This document shows, in pieces, positions 16,458 through 26,332 of a stretch of DNA of 64,000 nucleotides. A model generated the notes under the pieces. That model searched no databases and was not told the DNA's origin. It worked only from the letters and a program-made list of their open reading frames with translations. The stretch covers positions 398,415 to 462,414 of the forward strand of contig NZ_FNOH01000007.1 of assembly GCF_900106535.1 (NCBI RefSeq), written 5' to 3'. The position numbers and the translations under genes are program-made. The DNA is from Myxococcus xanthus (GTDB lineage Bacteria > Myxococcota > Myxococcia > Myxococcales > Myxococcaceae). Position 1 is the stretch's first letter; each line of letters begins with the position of its first letter.

Positions 16458-16856
16458 ATCCCGGTGGTCCTTCGTCCTTTCCGGGATGCTCCGTATGCCA
16501 ACGGCGTGCCCACCCTCCGTCGCTTGGATTTTCAACAAGCTGGGGCAGGTGCGGGGTGACCCGGGCTGCAGGAGTTACAGGCTGGCGACAGCGGAGGCAG
16601 AAGAAAGGACAGGCTCGAAGTCCCGGGAGTCACTGTTTGACGGCCTTTCGGGGCCGCCTGGCCAGGTCCCATCCGGGGGTGCGTGACGCGAATGTCCCGG
16701 CAGCGGGGCGCGGCTTGGAAATGCGAGGCCGGCCCGGTGGCCGACCAGGGAGGCGGCGTCGCGGACCTCCGCCGCGTCGTGGCTGCCCGCCTGTGCCGGG
16801 CATGCCCAGGTTGAACGCAGGGCCGAGCATGCGGCGGGCCCAGGCAAGGAGGAAGG
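16458..16856. other. Intergenic, no gene seen
   Basis: About 400 bases, very GC-rich. Frames on both strands run through but have no domain or codon bias that I trust. It probably contains the promoter of the membrane protein at 16857. Confidence 0.4.
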
Positions 16857-17378
16857 ATGGCTCGGCGGAGGTACACTCCCTGGTCCGCCACCAACGGCCT
16901 GCTCTTTGGCATGGCCGCGGGCGTGGTGCTGGCATTGGCGGAGGTGGTGCTGGCGGTGGCGTCGGGGGACAACCCGATGCATCCGGTGCGGATGTCCGCC
17001 GGGGTGCTCCTGGGGCCGTCCGCCTTCACGGCCGCGGTCTCCGACAGCACGGCCCTGCTGCTGGGCATGGGCGTCCACCTGATGATTTCGGCGGTGGTGG
17101 GGCTCTTCTACTCCGTGCTGGATGCGTTCCTGCCGCCAGACGGGCGCAGCCGCTGGGAGTTCCAGGCCGCGGTGGGGATGCTCTACGGCATCTTCGTGTG
17201 GCTGGTGAACTTCCAGTTCATCGGGCGTGGCTCGTATCCGTGGTTCCTGGACGTGCCGCAGTTCCCCCAGATTGTGGTGCACGCCTTCTTCCTGGGACTG
17301 CCGCTGGCGTCGCTGTTCACCGCCGCGGAGCGTCGCCGGCTGCTGCTGGATGCGGCGGAGAGCACCCCCGCTCGCTGA
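16857..17378 (+). CDS. Integral membrane protein, function unknown
   Basis: A 173-residue protein with four likely transmembrane helices (about residues 14-36, 60-86, 103-122 and 135-158). Helix 1 follows a short basic start (MARRRYTPW). The NFQFIGRGSYPWFLDVPQFPQ loop precedes the last helix. The ATG at 16857 has AAGGAGGAAGG directly upstream, a strong ribosome site. Family not recognised. An XRE regulator follows 98 bases downstream on the same strand. Confidence 0.8.
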   Translation: MARRRYTPWSATNGLLFGMAAGVVLALAEVVLAVASGDNPMHPVRMSAGVLLGPSAFTAAVSDSTALLLGMGVHLMISAVVGLFYSVLDAFLPPDGRSRWEFQAAVGMLYGIFVWLVNFQFIGRGSYPWFLDVPQFPQIVVHAFFLGLPLASLFTAAERRRLLLDAAESTPAR

Positions 17379-17476
17379 GACTCGCGAGCGCTTTGAAAAA
17401 ACGCGGAAGGTATGGTGAAAGTACCCGACCTTGAGGGTTAGCTGGGCCGGCCCTTCTTCCGTGGACTGATACACGC

Positions 17477-17857
17477 ATGGACACAGAACTGGCGAGCATG
17501 CTGGGGGCCGCGTCGAGGGCCGCCCGGGTGCGGATGGGGCTGACGCAGGCGGATGTCGCCGAGCGCATTGGCATGGCGTCGGAGGTATACGGGCGGTTGG
17601 AGCGCGGCCACATGCTGCCCAGCGTCCAGAACCTGCGCCGGCTGTGCATGGTGCTGAATGTGCCTCCTCACGAACTGCTGGGCCTGGGCGAGGGCTTCAC
17701 CGCCCCGCCGCCGGTGAAGGAGAAGGCCGCCGCGAAGAATCGCGAGGAGGACACGCCGGAGATGCGGCGGCTGATGCGCAACCTGCGCAAGCTGACGGCG
17801 GTGCAGTTGAAGCTGATGAACCTGATCGCCTCGGCGATGCAGCACAAGAAGAAGTAG
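17477..17857 (+). CDS. XRE-family helix-turn-helix regulator
   Basis: A 126-residue protein with an N-terminal XRE/Cro-type DNA-binding domain: AARVRMGLTQADVAERIGMASEVYGRLERGHMLPSVQNLRRL (about residues 14-56), with the usual turn between LTQADVAERIG and ASEVYGRLE. The C-terminal part is charged and Lys/Glu-rich and may be a coiled coil (PEMRRLMRNLRKLTAVQLKLMNL). It lacks a ligand domain. Its stop abuts the convergent gene at 17859 by one base. Confidence 0.88.
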   Translation: MDTELASMLGAASRAARVRMGLTQADVAERIGMASEVYGRLERGHMLPSVQNLRRLCMVLNVPPHELLGLGEGFTAPPPVKEKAAAKNREEDTPEMRRLMRNLRKLTAVQLKLMNLIASAMQHKKK

Positions 17858-17858
17858 C

Positions 17859-20717
17859 CTACGGCTGGTTCCGCGTGACGAAGGGGAACGTCTGGATGGC
17901 GAAGTTCCCCGCCGGGTCATCCATCCACACCTCCACGGTGTGCTCGCCGTCCACCAGCTCGCGCGTGTCCAGCTCCGCCGACCAGGTGCCGTCCGGCTGG
18001 AGCGTGGCGGCCCGGATGCCGGAGCCATCCCGCGTGAAGGCCACCCACCGCACGCCGCTCACCGCGTCCGTCACCCGCGCGGTGATGTGAATCACGCCGC
18101 TGTACGTCTGCCCCGGCACCGGCAGCAGCAGTGAGGCCACCGGCGCGGCGTCGTCGTAGCGCACCGTGCGCGACAGCGTGGCGCGCATGCCCGTCTCGCT
18201 CGTCACGTCGATGGTGAACGCGTTGTCCCCGGGCACCAGGTCCAGCGTCGCCTGCACGCCGCCGCCACCCCGGGGCAGCGTGTACGTCCGCCCCGTGGAC
18301 AGCGTCACCGTGGTGGCGGACGCGGAGTACACGCCGATGTCGTAGGGCATCGCGTTCCCCGGCTGCGGCCCGACGAGCCACCCATCCGGCAGGCCCGTGG
18401 ACACCCACGGTGCCTCCGCGTCCACCCACACCGTCAGCATCTGCTCCGTGACGTGGCCTACCGAATCCGTGGCTCGGACCAGGATGAGGTTCTCCCCCGG
18501 CCACAGGTCCACCCGGTGCGTCACGTCCCCGCCGCCCGCGGGCACGTCCGTCACCTGCACCCAGTTGGTCTCCACGCGCACCGGCGACCAGTCACGCACC
18601 ACCATCCGCACATCCACGCTGTAGGAACGCAGGGCCGCGCCGTTGGCCGGTGAGAGGAAGGTGAGCTCCGGCGCGGTGTTGTCCACCATGACCACGGCTT
18701 CCTCGCTGGCGATGCCGCCGAACGAGTCGGTGGCCACCAGCCGGATGACGTTGGGCCCGTCCATCAGCGGCAGCACCGTGTCCACGTAGCCGCCGCTGGG
18801 GTCGGGGGCCACCGGGTGGCTGACGCCCTGGATGACGAAGGTGGCTGAGTCGATTTCCGCGCCCGCCGCCAGCGGAGTGACGAAGCCGCACACCTCCAGC
18901 GTCAGCGCGTCCGTGAAGCCCGGCAGTCCGCACAGCGTCACCGACGGCGCGGGGAAGGGGGACGGGTGCACCTCCACCGCGAACGACGCGGAGCTGCCCA
19001 GCCGGTTCTCCCGCGCGGGCGCCAGCGTCACGCCTGAATACACCGCGCGCAGGTCCCGGACGCCCACCTCGCTCCAGGTGGAGGCGCGCGGACGCCACAC
19101 GAAGGAGTAGACGCCGTCCCCGTCCGCGTCGTTGTCCGCGCCCACCGTGACACCCGCCACGGAGAACGTCACCACGCCCATGCCGGGGCCTCGTGCCTCC
19201 CAGCCGCGGTCATCCACCACGCGCGCGGACAGGGTGTTGTTCAGCGCCACCGTGAGCTGTCCGTCCACGGGCGAAAGCAGCGTGGTGGTGGTGGGCACGC
19301 CGTCGGTGGGCGGCGGCGGGTTGGTGTAGGTGGTGACGCGCACCGAGCCCTTCACTCCCTCCGCTTCCTGGGAGGCCGCCACCACCATGACGTCCGAGGT
19401 GAGCGACGGCTCCAGCCCCTCCGGCGCGGTGATGGTGAGCGTGAGGGTGGCCTCGGTGTCCGGTGCCAGCTCCAGCGTGGTGCGGCTCAGCGTCGCCGTC
19501 CAACCGGTGAGCCCGCCCTGGGTGCTCAGCCGGTAGCTGTCCGTCCGGTAGCCGTGGTTGCGCACCGTGACGGGGTAGGTGACGGACTGGATGCGTGGCA
19601 AATCATGCTCGAAGGGCCGGCGCGACCCGCCGCTCACAGTGACGCCCACGCTGTAGTCGCCGAAGCACGCCAGCCCCAGCGAGGCGAAGGTGGTGGGGAT
19701 GTCCGGATAGCGCGTGTCCGCGCCCCAGCTCCCGTTCACCGCCTGCCGCGCCTTGAGCCACTCCAGCGCTTCTGACATGCGCCCGTCCGCGCCGGGCTTC
19801 CGGCCCGCGAGGCACAGCGCGTACAGGGAGATGCCGGTGGCGAACTCGTCCGGCACGTCGCCTTCCAGCGAGCCCCAGCCCGGTGCGCCTCCGCCCGCGC
19901 GCGTGGACAGAAGCCGCGTGGCCATGGTGTCCAGGGCCTGGGTGTTCACCGCGTTGGCGCCGGGGCCGGCGGCCTTGAGTCCCACCATGGCCCACGCCAC
20001 CTGGTGCGTGTAGCGCTGGCCGTCGGTGGCCGGGCCGTCCGTCCAGTCATTCATGTGCGCGCGCACGTAGTCGGCCGCTCGGTCCAGCGCGGCCTGGTAC
20101 TGCGAGGCCTTGGCCGGGTCCACGCGCTGCCGGGCCTGGGCAATGGCCGTCATCATCCGCGCGGTGACGCCGACGTGGCCGTAGCCCACCGGGTAGAAGG
20201 GGAAGTCCTCGCGCCAGCGGCCGGTGGCCTCCTGCCGCGTCAGCGCCCAGTCCGCGGCGAGCACCAACGCGTCCGAGTACCGCGTGCCCAGGTGTGCGTC
20301 GTAGCCCGCGAGCCCGAAGGCGGAGTAGCTCGTCTTCGCGTTGGGATAGAAGATGCCCTCGTGGAACCACGAGCCGTCCGCGCGTTGTTCGGAGACGAGC
20401 CGCCCGGCGATGAACTCCAGGTTCTCCCGGTTGGTGCGCCCGTTGTACGTGAGCGCGTCCAGGTCGTAGCCGGTGGTGCGCGCGTTCGCGAGGCCGAACA
20501 TCGCCGCGCCGTGGCGGTGACACGACGTGCAGCCGAAACGCACCGACCAGTTCGCCGCGTCCGCGCTGAGGTAGTTGATGGCGCGCTGCGCGGACTCGGC
20601 GTTGGTGGCCGCGCGTGCGGGCCCGGCGAGCAGCAGGCCCGTCAGCGCGACGAGGAAGAACGTGACGCGCGCGAGCGCGGCGCGCGGCAAGGCAGGAGAA
20701 GCGGCGTGTGAGGGCAT
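17859..20717 (-). CDS. Secreted CxxCH / terpenoid-cyclase-like / Ig-repeat protein (copy A)
   Basis: About 952 residues. Signal peptide (FFLVALTGLLLAGPARA), then a c-type haem motif CTSCH near residue 65, then a ~400-residue region of repeated alpha-helical segments (ADGSWFHEG, TGRWREDFPFYPVGY, NGSWGADTRYPDIPTTFASLGLACFG) like the alpha/alpha barrel of squalene-hopene cyclase or prenyltransferase repeats. The C-terminal half is a string of Ig-like/bacterial Ig domains (AVYSGVTLAPARENRLGSS..., VDNTAPELTFLSPANGA, TVRYDDAAPVASLLLPVPG). I chose the ATG at 20717 because it starts the signal peptide. It is a clear paralogue of the gene at 23483. No known substrate. Confidence 0.85.
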   Translation of the reverse strand: MPSHAASPALPRAALARVTFFLVALTGLLLAGPARAATNAESAQRAINYLSADAANWSVRFGCTSCHRHGAAMFGLANARTTGYDLDALTYNGRTNRENLEFIAGRLVSEQRADGSWFHEGIFYPNAKTSYSAFGLAGYDAHLGTRYSDALVLAADWALTRQEATGRWREDFPFYPVGYGHVGVTARMMTAIAQARQRVDPAKASQYQAALDRAADYVRAHMNDWTDGPATDGQRYTHQVAWAMVGLKAAGPGANAVNTQALDTMATRLLSTRAGGGAPGWGSLEGDVPDEFATGISLYALCLAGRKPGADGRMSEALEWLKARQAVNGSWGADTRYPDIPTTFASLGLACFGDYSVGVTVSGGSRRPFEHDLPRIQSVTYPVTVRNHGYRTDSYRLSTQGGLTGWTATLSRTTLELAPDTEATLTLTITAPEGLEPSLTSDVMVVAASQEAEGVKGSVRVTTYTNPPPPTDGVPTTTTLLSPVDGQLTVALNNTLSARVVDDRGWEARGPGMGVVTFSVAGVTVGADNDADGDGVYSFVWRPRASTWSEVGVRDLRAVYSGVTLAPARENRLGSSASFAVEVHPSPFPAPSVTLCGLPGFTDALTLEVCGFVTPLAAGAEIDSATFVIQGVSHPVAPDPSGGYVDTVLPLMDGPNVIRLVATDSFGGIASEEAVVMVDNTAPELTFLSPANGAALRSYSVDVRMVVRDWSPVRVETNWVQVTDVPAGGGDVTHRVDLWPGENLILVRATDSVGHVTEQMLTVWVDAEAPWVSTGLPDGWLVGPQPGNAMPYDIGVYSASATTVTLSTGRTYTLPRGGGGVQATLDLVPGDNAFTIDVTSETGMRATLSRTVRYDDAAPVASLLLPVPGQTYSGVIHITARVTDAVSGVRWVAFTRDGSGIRAATLQPDGTWSAELDTRELVDGEHTVEVWMDDPAGNFAIQTFPFVTRNQP

Positions 20718-21009
20718 GGGGGGCTCGCTCGAAGGATACCGCTCTGGGTATTCATGCAAGCAAAGCGCCCGAGGAAGTGAGCGCATGCCTGTCGTGGAGG
20801 CATGACAGCCATCATCTTCACGTGAGGGTCGCGCCCCACCCCGAGGCCACTTCGCCCCGAGGCAATCGAGACACATGCGCAATCCATGTTCATCGCGCTG
20901 ACGCGCCGCGTGTGCGGCTCCCGCGCGATTGACATGACACGCCAGACATTCGCTGGATGCCGTGCTGGCGGTGAATCACACGCATTCACGCGACAGGCAT
21001 TGCCTGGCG
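20718..21009. other. Upstream region of copy A
   Basis: About 290 bases between the leftward genes. Repeated GAGGCA and GCGCAT words occur but no firm promoter boxes or hairpin. Confidence 0.35.
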
Positions 21010-21303
21010 TCATCGCGGTGCTTCGTCGGGGCGGCGCGCGTCGCCTGGGGGCGGTGCTTCGTTTCCAGGGACGGGCGTTTCCGGCGGCAGTTGTGGCAAG
21101 GGCCAGCCTTCGAACAGGGGCCACGCGCGGTACATGGCCCGGCGCTCTTCGGGGGTGAGGGGGCGGGCGGGGGCTGGGGTGACATCAGGGACTTCGGGCG
21201 GTGGGCGGCGGAGCAGGACGACGCTCAGCACCAGGCACAGCATGCCTATGAGCACGATGCTCCATGCGCGCGCCGGTCCGTGCAGCATCCGTCTGTCTTC
21301 CAC
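21010..21303 (-). CDS. Small single-pass membrane protein beside clc
   Basis: A 97-residue protein with one transmembrane helix (WSIVLIGMLCLVLSVVLL, about 14-31) and a proline-rich tail (PEVPDVTPAPARPLTPEERRAMYRAWPLFEGWPLPQ...). The start is the GTG at 21303, with AGGAA seven bases upstream; an ATG five codons later is possible. It follows the clc stop by 10 bases, so it is very probably in the same transcript. It could be an accessory subunit of the channel; that is inference only. Confidence 0.72.
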   Translation of the reverse strand: MEDRRMLHGPARAWSIVLIGMLCLVLSVVLLRRPPPEVPDVTPAPARPLTPEERRAMYRAWPLFEGWPLPQLPPETPVPGNEAPPPGDARRPDEAPR

Positions 21304-21313
21304 ACCGCGTTCC

Positions 21314-23044
21314 TCAGAAGGTCCCCTGCTTCAACACGTCCTGCTTGGAGATTGTGCCCAGCAGGCGCCGCTCTCCGTCCACGACGGGGAGCCGCTCCAG
21401 GGAGGTCTCCGTGAAGCGGACGGCGACCTCGCTCAGGGACAGTCCCGGGGTAATCGGGCGCACGCGCATGTCCATCACGTCCGCGGCGATGGTGGCGTGC
21501 AGCTGTGAGTGGTCCGGCAGATGCCCCTTCAACTGGTCGAGCACCAGCGCGCCCCGGTACCGGCCCGCCTCATCAGTGACGTAGAGGTCCTGGCCCAGGG
21601 GCTGCTCCAGTAGGAACGCGAGCACCTGCTGGAGCGGCGCTGACGGAGGTACGCGCTGGTGCACGGGCTTGAGCAGCGCGCGGGCGCCTTCCTGGCGCAG
21701 CCAGTGCGGCACGGTGGCGGGGACGCGCACGTTGCGGCGGTTGAGCACGGAGGTGTACAGCGACTCCGGCTCCAGGCGCTGGCTGACGACCGCGGACACC
21801 ACCGCGCTGAGCATCAGCGGCAGCACCAGCGGGTAGTCGCCGGTGAGCTCGAAGATGAGGAGCACCGCGGACACCGACGCGTGCGTGGTGCCCGCCAGCA
21901 CCGCGCCCATGCCCAGCAGCGCGTAGGCGCCGCTGGGCGCGCCGCCGGGCAGCACCCATTCGGCGAGCATGCCAAAGGCGCCGCCCAGCAGTCCGCCGTA
22001 GAAGAGGGATGGGGTGAAGAGTCCGCCGGGCACGCCGGCGCCGGCGCAGGTGGCGGTGAGGGCCAGCTTCGCCAGCGGAAGCAGCAGCAGGTGGGCCAGG
22101 GAGAGCTTGCCGAGCAGCGCCCCGTTCACCGCGTCATAGCCGTTGCCCAGAAGCTGCGGCAGCCACACTGCCGTCACGCCCACCACCGTCATGGACATCA
22201 GGGGTAGGAAGGGCGCCAGCCACGCGGCGGCCCTGTCCAACAGGTCCGACATGACGTTGATGCCGCGCACGTAGAAGGCGGACGCGACGCCCAGCACCAC
22301 GCCCAGCAGCATGGCCAGCACTAGCTCGCGCGGGTGCAGCAGCGTGTAGTGGGGAATCACGAAACTGGGGTGGTCCGCGATGAGGCCGCGTGACACGAGC
22401 GTCGCCACCACGCACGAGACGACGATGGGGCCGAACAGCTCCAGCGCGAAGCTGCCCAGCAGCACCTCCAGGCCGAAGAGGGCCGCGCCAATGGGGACGT
22501 TGTACGCGGAGGCCATGCCCGCGGACGCGCCGCAGGCCACCAGCAGGCGGGCCTGGCCGGGGCCCAGCCGCAGCCAGCGGGCCAGCGACGAGCCACTGGC
22601 CGCGCCGGTGGACAGCAGCGCGCCCTCGCGGCCCAGCGGCGCGCCCATCGCCACGGCGAGGATGGAGACCAGCCCCCGCAGCAGCGCGCGCGGCAGCGAC
22701 AGGCGGCCGGACTTCACCCAGATGGATTCGATGATGCCCGCGGTGCCGTGGCCCCGCATGGGCCGGCCGACGATGAGCGTCAGCAGCGTCACCAGCGCGC
22801 CGCCGAGAATCGGGATGAGCACCCGGCGCCACGTGGGGGCCGCCGCGACGCCGGCCAGGAAGTCCTCGCCCGCGCTGCGCCAGAAGAGCTGCTGGGTGAA
22901 GCGCAGCACCTTGAGTAGCGCCACCGCGCCCAACCCCGCGATGAGCCCCACCGCGACGACGAGCAGCCAGAAGCGCTGCTCCGGGCCGGTGAGGCGCCCC
23001 ATCAGCGCCCGGACGGATCCGCCCCGCCCGTGGGCGCCGTCCAT
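21314..23044 (-). CDS. ClC-family chloride channel/transporter with CBS pair
   Basis: About 576 residues from this start; the frame is open to 23143. It has roughly 10-12 membrane helices and the ClC filter segments: GHGTAGI (GSGIP position), GREGAL (the gating Glu of GREGP) and GGLFTPSL (GxFxP). Two CBS domains occupy the last ~130 residues (LLKPVHQRVPPSAPLQQVLAFLLEQ and VMDMRVRPITPGLSLSEVAVRFTE...LPVVDGERRLLGTISKQDVL), which would bind nucleotides and gate transport. Channel versus H+/Cl- exchanger cannot be settled by eye. No good ribosome site marks the start. It is sandwiched between the two haem/terpenoid-cyclase-like paralogues. Confidence 0.9.
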   Translation of the reverse strand: MDGAHGRGGSVRALMGRLTGPEQRFWLLVVAVGLIAGLGAVALLKVLRFTQQLFWRSAGEDFLAGVAAAPTWRRVLIPILGGALVTLLTLIVGRPMRGHGTAGIIESIWVKSGRLSLPRALLRGLVSILAVAMGAPLGREGALLSTGAASGSSLARWLRLGPGQARLLVACGASAGMASAYNVPIGAALFGLEVLLGSFALELFGPIVVSCVVATLVSRGLIADHPSFVIPHYTLLHPRELVLAMLLGVVLGVASAFYVRGINVMSDLLDRAAAWLAPFLPLMSMTVVGVTAVWLPQLLGNGYDAVNGALLGKLSLAHLLLLPLAKLALTATCAGAGVPGGLFTPSLFYGGLLGGAFGMLAEWVLPGGAPSGAYALLGMGAVLAGTTHASVSAVLLIFELTGDYPLVLPLMLSAVVSAVVSQRLEPESLYTSVLNRRNVRVPATVPHWLRQEGARALLKPVHQRVPPSAPLQQVLAFLLEQPLGQDLYVTDEAGRYRGALVLDQLKGHLPDHSQLHATIAADVMDMRVRPITPGLSLSEVAVRFTETSLERLPVVDGERRLLGTISKQDVLKQGTF

Positions 23045-23143
23045 GCCGGGAGGGCCGTTGGCTGCGTGTCGGGCACCCACGCGGATCCAAGTTAGGCGCT
23101 GCTTTCGGGCGGGAAGGGCCGGGGGCCCCGGGCTGGCCGTCAC

Positions 23144-23482
23144 CCGGCCGTGGGACGGGGCCCCGCGCCGCCTCGCGCCGACCTGGGAACGGCTTGCGTC
23201 CGGGGCCGTATGCCTGATGGGGAGGGGCGGGCAGGCGGCTCCTGATTGGCGCGGCGCTTGCCCTCCTGAAACTGAAACAGGTGGCAGGTGTCCGCTCGAG
23301 GGCTGCCGCCGGGGGCGGGGCGTCCGTGCACCGGGCCGTTGGTGCGCCGCCTACCGCGAGGAGCGCCAGGCGGCGTGCATCGTAGGGCTGGCGGGCCGCC
23401 GCGGCCTCGCACGTGTTGGCCGCGGCGCTCCACGTCGCCGGAGCCCACCCAGGATGTCAGGGTGGGCCCTGCGCTCACCGCG
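23144..23482. other. Intergenic, no gene seen
   Basis: About 340 bases between the stop of copy B and the clc start. GC-rich, with GGGGCGGG- and GCCGC-rich tracts. No hairpin with a T-run is evident. Confidence 0.4.
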
Positions 23483-26332
23483 TCAGTTGCTGACGACGAT
23501 GTTGAAGCTCTGCACGGCGAAGTTGCCCACGCCGTCGTTCATCCACAGGTCGATGGTGTGCGCGCCGTTCACCATCTCCCGCGTGTCGAACTGCGCCGTC
23601 CACGTCCCATCCGACTGCTGGGTGCCCACGCGGATGCCGGACATGTCGCGGCTGAAGCCCACGTTCGTCACCGGGCCGAAGTTGTCGGTGACGCGTGCGC
23701 GCACGGTGATGGTGCCGCTGACGGTGCTGCCCGCGGTGGGGCTGAGCAGCGTGGCCGTGGGGGCCTGCACGTCGTAGTTCACCCGGCGCACGAGGTTGGC
23801 CGTCATGCCCGTCTCGCTGATGACGGAGATGCCCAGCGTGTTGACGCCCGGGGCCAGCGTCACCGACGTCTGAATCTGGCCGCCGCCGCGAGGCAGGTGG
23901 AAGGGCTCCCCTCCGTTGACGCGCACCGTGGTGGCGGAGACCGTCTGCACGTTGATGGCGTACTGGAAGGTGCCGTTGGGCAGCGGGCCGTAGATTTGGC
24001 CGTCCGCGAAGTTGGTGCTCACCACGGGCGTGCCCGCGTCCACCCACAGGTACAGCAGCTTCTCGGTGACGTTGCCGGCGCTGTCGGTGGCGCGCACCAG
24101 GATGACCTGGTTGCCGTAGCTGACGTTCACCGGGTGCTCCACGGTGCCGTTGCCGAACTCCAGGAGCGAGCTGTTCACCCACTGCGTCTCCACGCGCACG
24201 GGCGTCTGGTCCTGCACGGACGAGCGCACCGTCACCACCGGCGTGTTCACCGCGGCGTTCTCCGCGGGCGACAGGATGGTGAGGATGGGGGCCACCCGGT
24301 CCACCGTGAGGTTGACCTGCTTGGTGGTGACGCCGCCGAAGCTGTCTCGCGCGGTCATCTGGATGATGTTGGGGCCTTCTTCCAGGGTGATGGAGGTGTG
24401 GATGAGGCCGCCGTTGCCCGGCGTGAGGACGATGGGCGCGCCGCCGTTGATGATGAACGCGGCGTAGGTGATGACGGCGCCCGGCGCGCGCGGCGTGGCG
24501 TAGCCCCAGATGTCCAGCGCCGTCTCCCGCGTGAAGGCCGGCGGGTTGCCGATGGTGACCATGGGCGTCAGGTGGGGGAACGGGTCGATGATGAGGGTGC
24601 TCGACGCCGTGCTGCCCAGCAGGTTGGCCAGCGGGGCCTGCCGCTCCACGCCGGAGTACACCGCGCGGTAGTCCTGCGCTCCGGTGATGGTCCAACTGTC
24701 CACCGCGGGCACCCAGTTGAAGGCGTAGATGCCGTCGCCATCCGCGTCCACGTCCGCGCCCACGGGCACGCCCGCGACGTAGAAGGTGACGACGCCATGG
24801 GCCGGGCCCGGGACGATGGCGCCCCCGTTCGTCACGCGCGCCGACAGCAGGGTGCCGTTGCCAACGGTGACGCGGGCGTTGGCCGCGGGCGTCACGATGG
24901 TGGTGACGGTGGGCAGGCCCGTCACGGGCGGCAGGGGCGGGGTGTATGCCGCCACGCGCGCGGAGCCAGTGACGCCGGGCGCGCCGCCGGACGAAGCGAT
25001 GAGCGTCACCGCGGAGGTGAGCGCGGGCAGCAGCCGGGGCGGCGCATTGACGGTGACGGTGACGGTGCCTTCGCCACCCGCGGGCAGGAAGAGGGTGACG
25101 GGGCTCACGGACGCGGTCCACCCGGGCAGGCCGCCCTGGGTGCTCAGCGTGTACGTGTCCGCCTGATAGCCGTGGTTCTTCACGGTGAAGGTGAACATGG
25201 CCTGCTGCGGCGACGGGTTGTCGATGCTCAGTTCCTGCCGCTCCGCGCCGACGACGGAGACGCGCACGCTGAAGTCACCGAAGCACGACAGGCCCAGGGC
25301 CGCGAAGGTGGTGGGGATGTCGAAGGTGGCCGAGCCGGTGCGCCAGCTGCCGTCCGGCGACTGCCGCGTCTTCATCCACTCAATCGCGTTGCGCAGGCGC
25401 GGGTCGGTGGCGGGCTCACGGCCCGCGAGGCACAGCGCGTAGATGGCGCTGCCGGTGGCGAAGTCGTTGGACTCCTCGTTGGGCAGGTTGCCCCAGCCCG
25501 CGTTGCCGGGGGACGTGCGGGTGATGAGCCGCTCGGCCAGGGTGTTGATGGCGCCGGTGTTGACGTCGTTGAGGCCGGGGCCCGCGGCCTTGAGGCCCAG
25601 CACCGTCCAGGCCACCTGGAAGGTGTAGGGCATGCCGTTGCCGGGCGCGCTGGTGTCGTTGTTGTTGAGGTTGGCGCGCAGGTACGCGGCGGCGCGGTCC
25701 AGCGCGGCCTGGTACGTGGCGGCGCGCGCGGGGTCCACGCGCTGCTTCGCCTGGGCCATGCCCGTCATGATGCGCGCGGTGGTGGACACGCTGCCGTGGT
25801 CCACGGGGAAGTGCGCGTGGTCGCTCGGCCACCGGCCGCTGGGCTCCTGCGTGGTCAGCGCCCAGTTGGCCGCGTTCACCAGCGCGTTGCTGTACTGGGT
25901 GGAGACGTTCTCGTCGTAGCCCGCCAGGCCGAAGACGGAGAAGGACGTCTTCTCGTAGCGGAACGCGGTGCCCTCGTGAATCCACGAGCCGTTGGCGAGC
26001 TGGTCATTGCGGATGCGCTGGGCCAGCAGCTCCAGGTTGGCCAGGTTGGTGCGCCCGTTACCGACGACCGCGTTCATGTCGTAGCCGTTGGCGCGCGCGC
26101 TCGACAGGCCGTACACCACCGCGCCCTGACGGTGGCAGGCCACGCAGTTGTTCTCCTGCGTCCAGTGCACCACGTCCGCGCTGAGGAAGTTGATGGCCCG
26201 CTGCGTGGACTGGGTGTTCGTCTGCGTCTGCGCGGCTGAGGGAAGGGCGACGACGAGCGGGACGAGCGCCACCAGCCGCAGCAAGAGCGCGGGGAGGTGG
26301 CGCCAGGAGGGACGCCGGGGGACGTGAGCCAT
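23483..26332 (-). CDS. Secreted CxxCH / terpenoid-cyclase-like / Ig-repeat protein (copy B)
   Basis: About 949 residues with the same architecture as copy A: signal peptide (LLRLVALVPLVVALPSAAQ), haem motif CVACH near residue 58, alpha-helical cyclase-like repeats (NGSWIHEGTAF, SGRWPSDHAHF, DGSWRTGSATFDIPTTFAALGLSCFGD), then Ig-like repeats to the end. The two copies align along most of their length, e.g. QRAINFLSAD vs QRAINYLSAD and LSTQGGLPGW vs LSTQGGLTGW. The ATG at 26332 has GGAG 8 bases upstream. The signal peptide predicts export. The genes probably arose by duplication. Function unknown. Confidence 0.86.
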   Translation of the reverse strand: MAHVPRRPSWRHLPALLLRLVALVPLVVALPSAAQTQTNTQSTQRAINFLSADVVHWTQENNCVACHRQGAVVYGLSSARANGYDMNAVVGNGRTNLANLELLAQRIRNDQLANGSWIHEGTAFRYEKTSFSVFGLAGYDENVSTQYSNALVNAANWALTTQEPSGRWPSDHAHFPVDHGSVSTTARIMTGMAQAKQRVDPARAATYQAALDRAAAYLRANLNNNDTSAPGNGMPYTFQVAWTVLGLKAAGPGLNDVNTGAINTLAERLITRTSPGNAGWGNLPNEESNDFATGSAIYALCLAGREPATDPRLRNAIEWMKTRQSPDGSWRTGSATFDIPTTFAALGLSCFGDFSVRVSVVGAERQELSIDNPSPQQAMFTFTVKNHGYQADTYTLSTQGGLPGWTASVSPVTLFLPAGGEGTVTVTVNAPPRLLPALTSAVTLIASSGGAPGVTGSARVAAYTPPLPPVTGLPTVTTIVTPAANARVTVGNGTLLSARVTNGGAIVPGPAHGVVTFYVAGVPVGADVDADGDGIYAFNWVPAVDSWTITGAQDYRAVYSGVERQAPLANLLGSTASSTLIIDPFPHLTPMVTIGNPPAFTRETALDIWGYATPRAPGAVITYAAFIINGGAPIVLTPGNGGLIHTSITLEEGPNIIQMTARDSFGGVTTKQVNLTVDRVAPILTILSPAENAAVNTPVVTVRSSVQDQTPVRVETQWVNSSLLEFGNGTVEHPVNVSYGNQVILVRATDSAGNVTEKLLYLWVDAGTPVVSTNFADGQIYGPLPNGTFQYAINVQTVSATTVRVNGGEPFHLPRGGGQIQTSVTLAPGVNTLGISVISETGMTANLVRRVNYDVQAPTATLLSPTAGSTVSGTITVRARVTDNFGPVTNVGFSRDMSGIRVGTQQSDGTWTAQFDTREMVNGAHTIDLWMNDGVGNFAVQSFNIVVSN

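Noticed and set aside
23288..26239. A 983-codon forward frame opposite copy B.
   Set aside because: Shadow of the real reverse gene: Val/Arg/His/Gly-rich, no domain.
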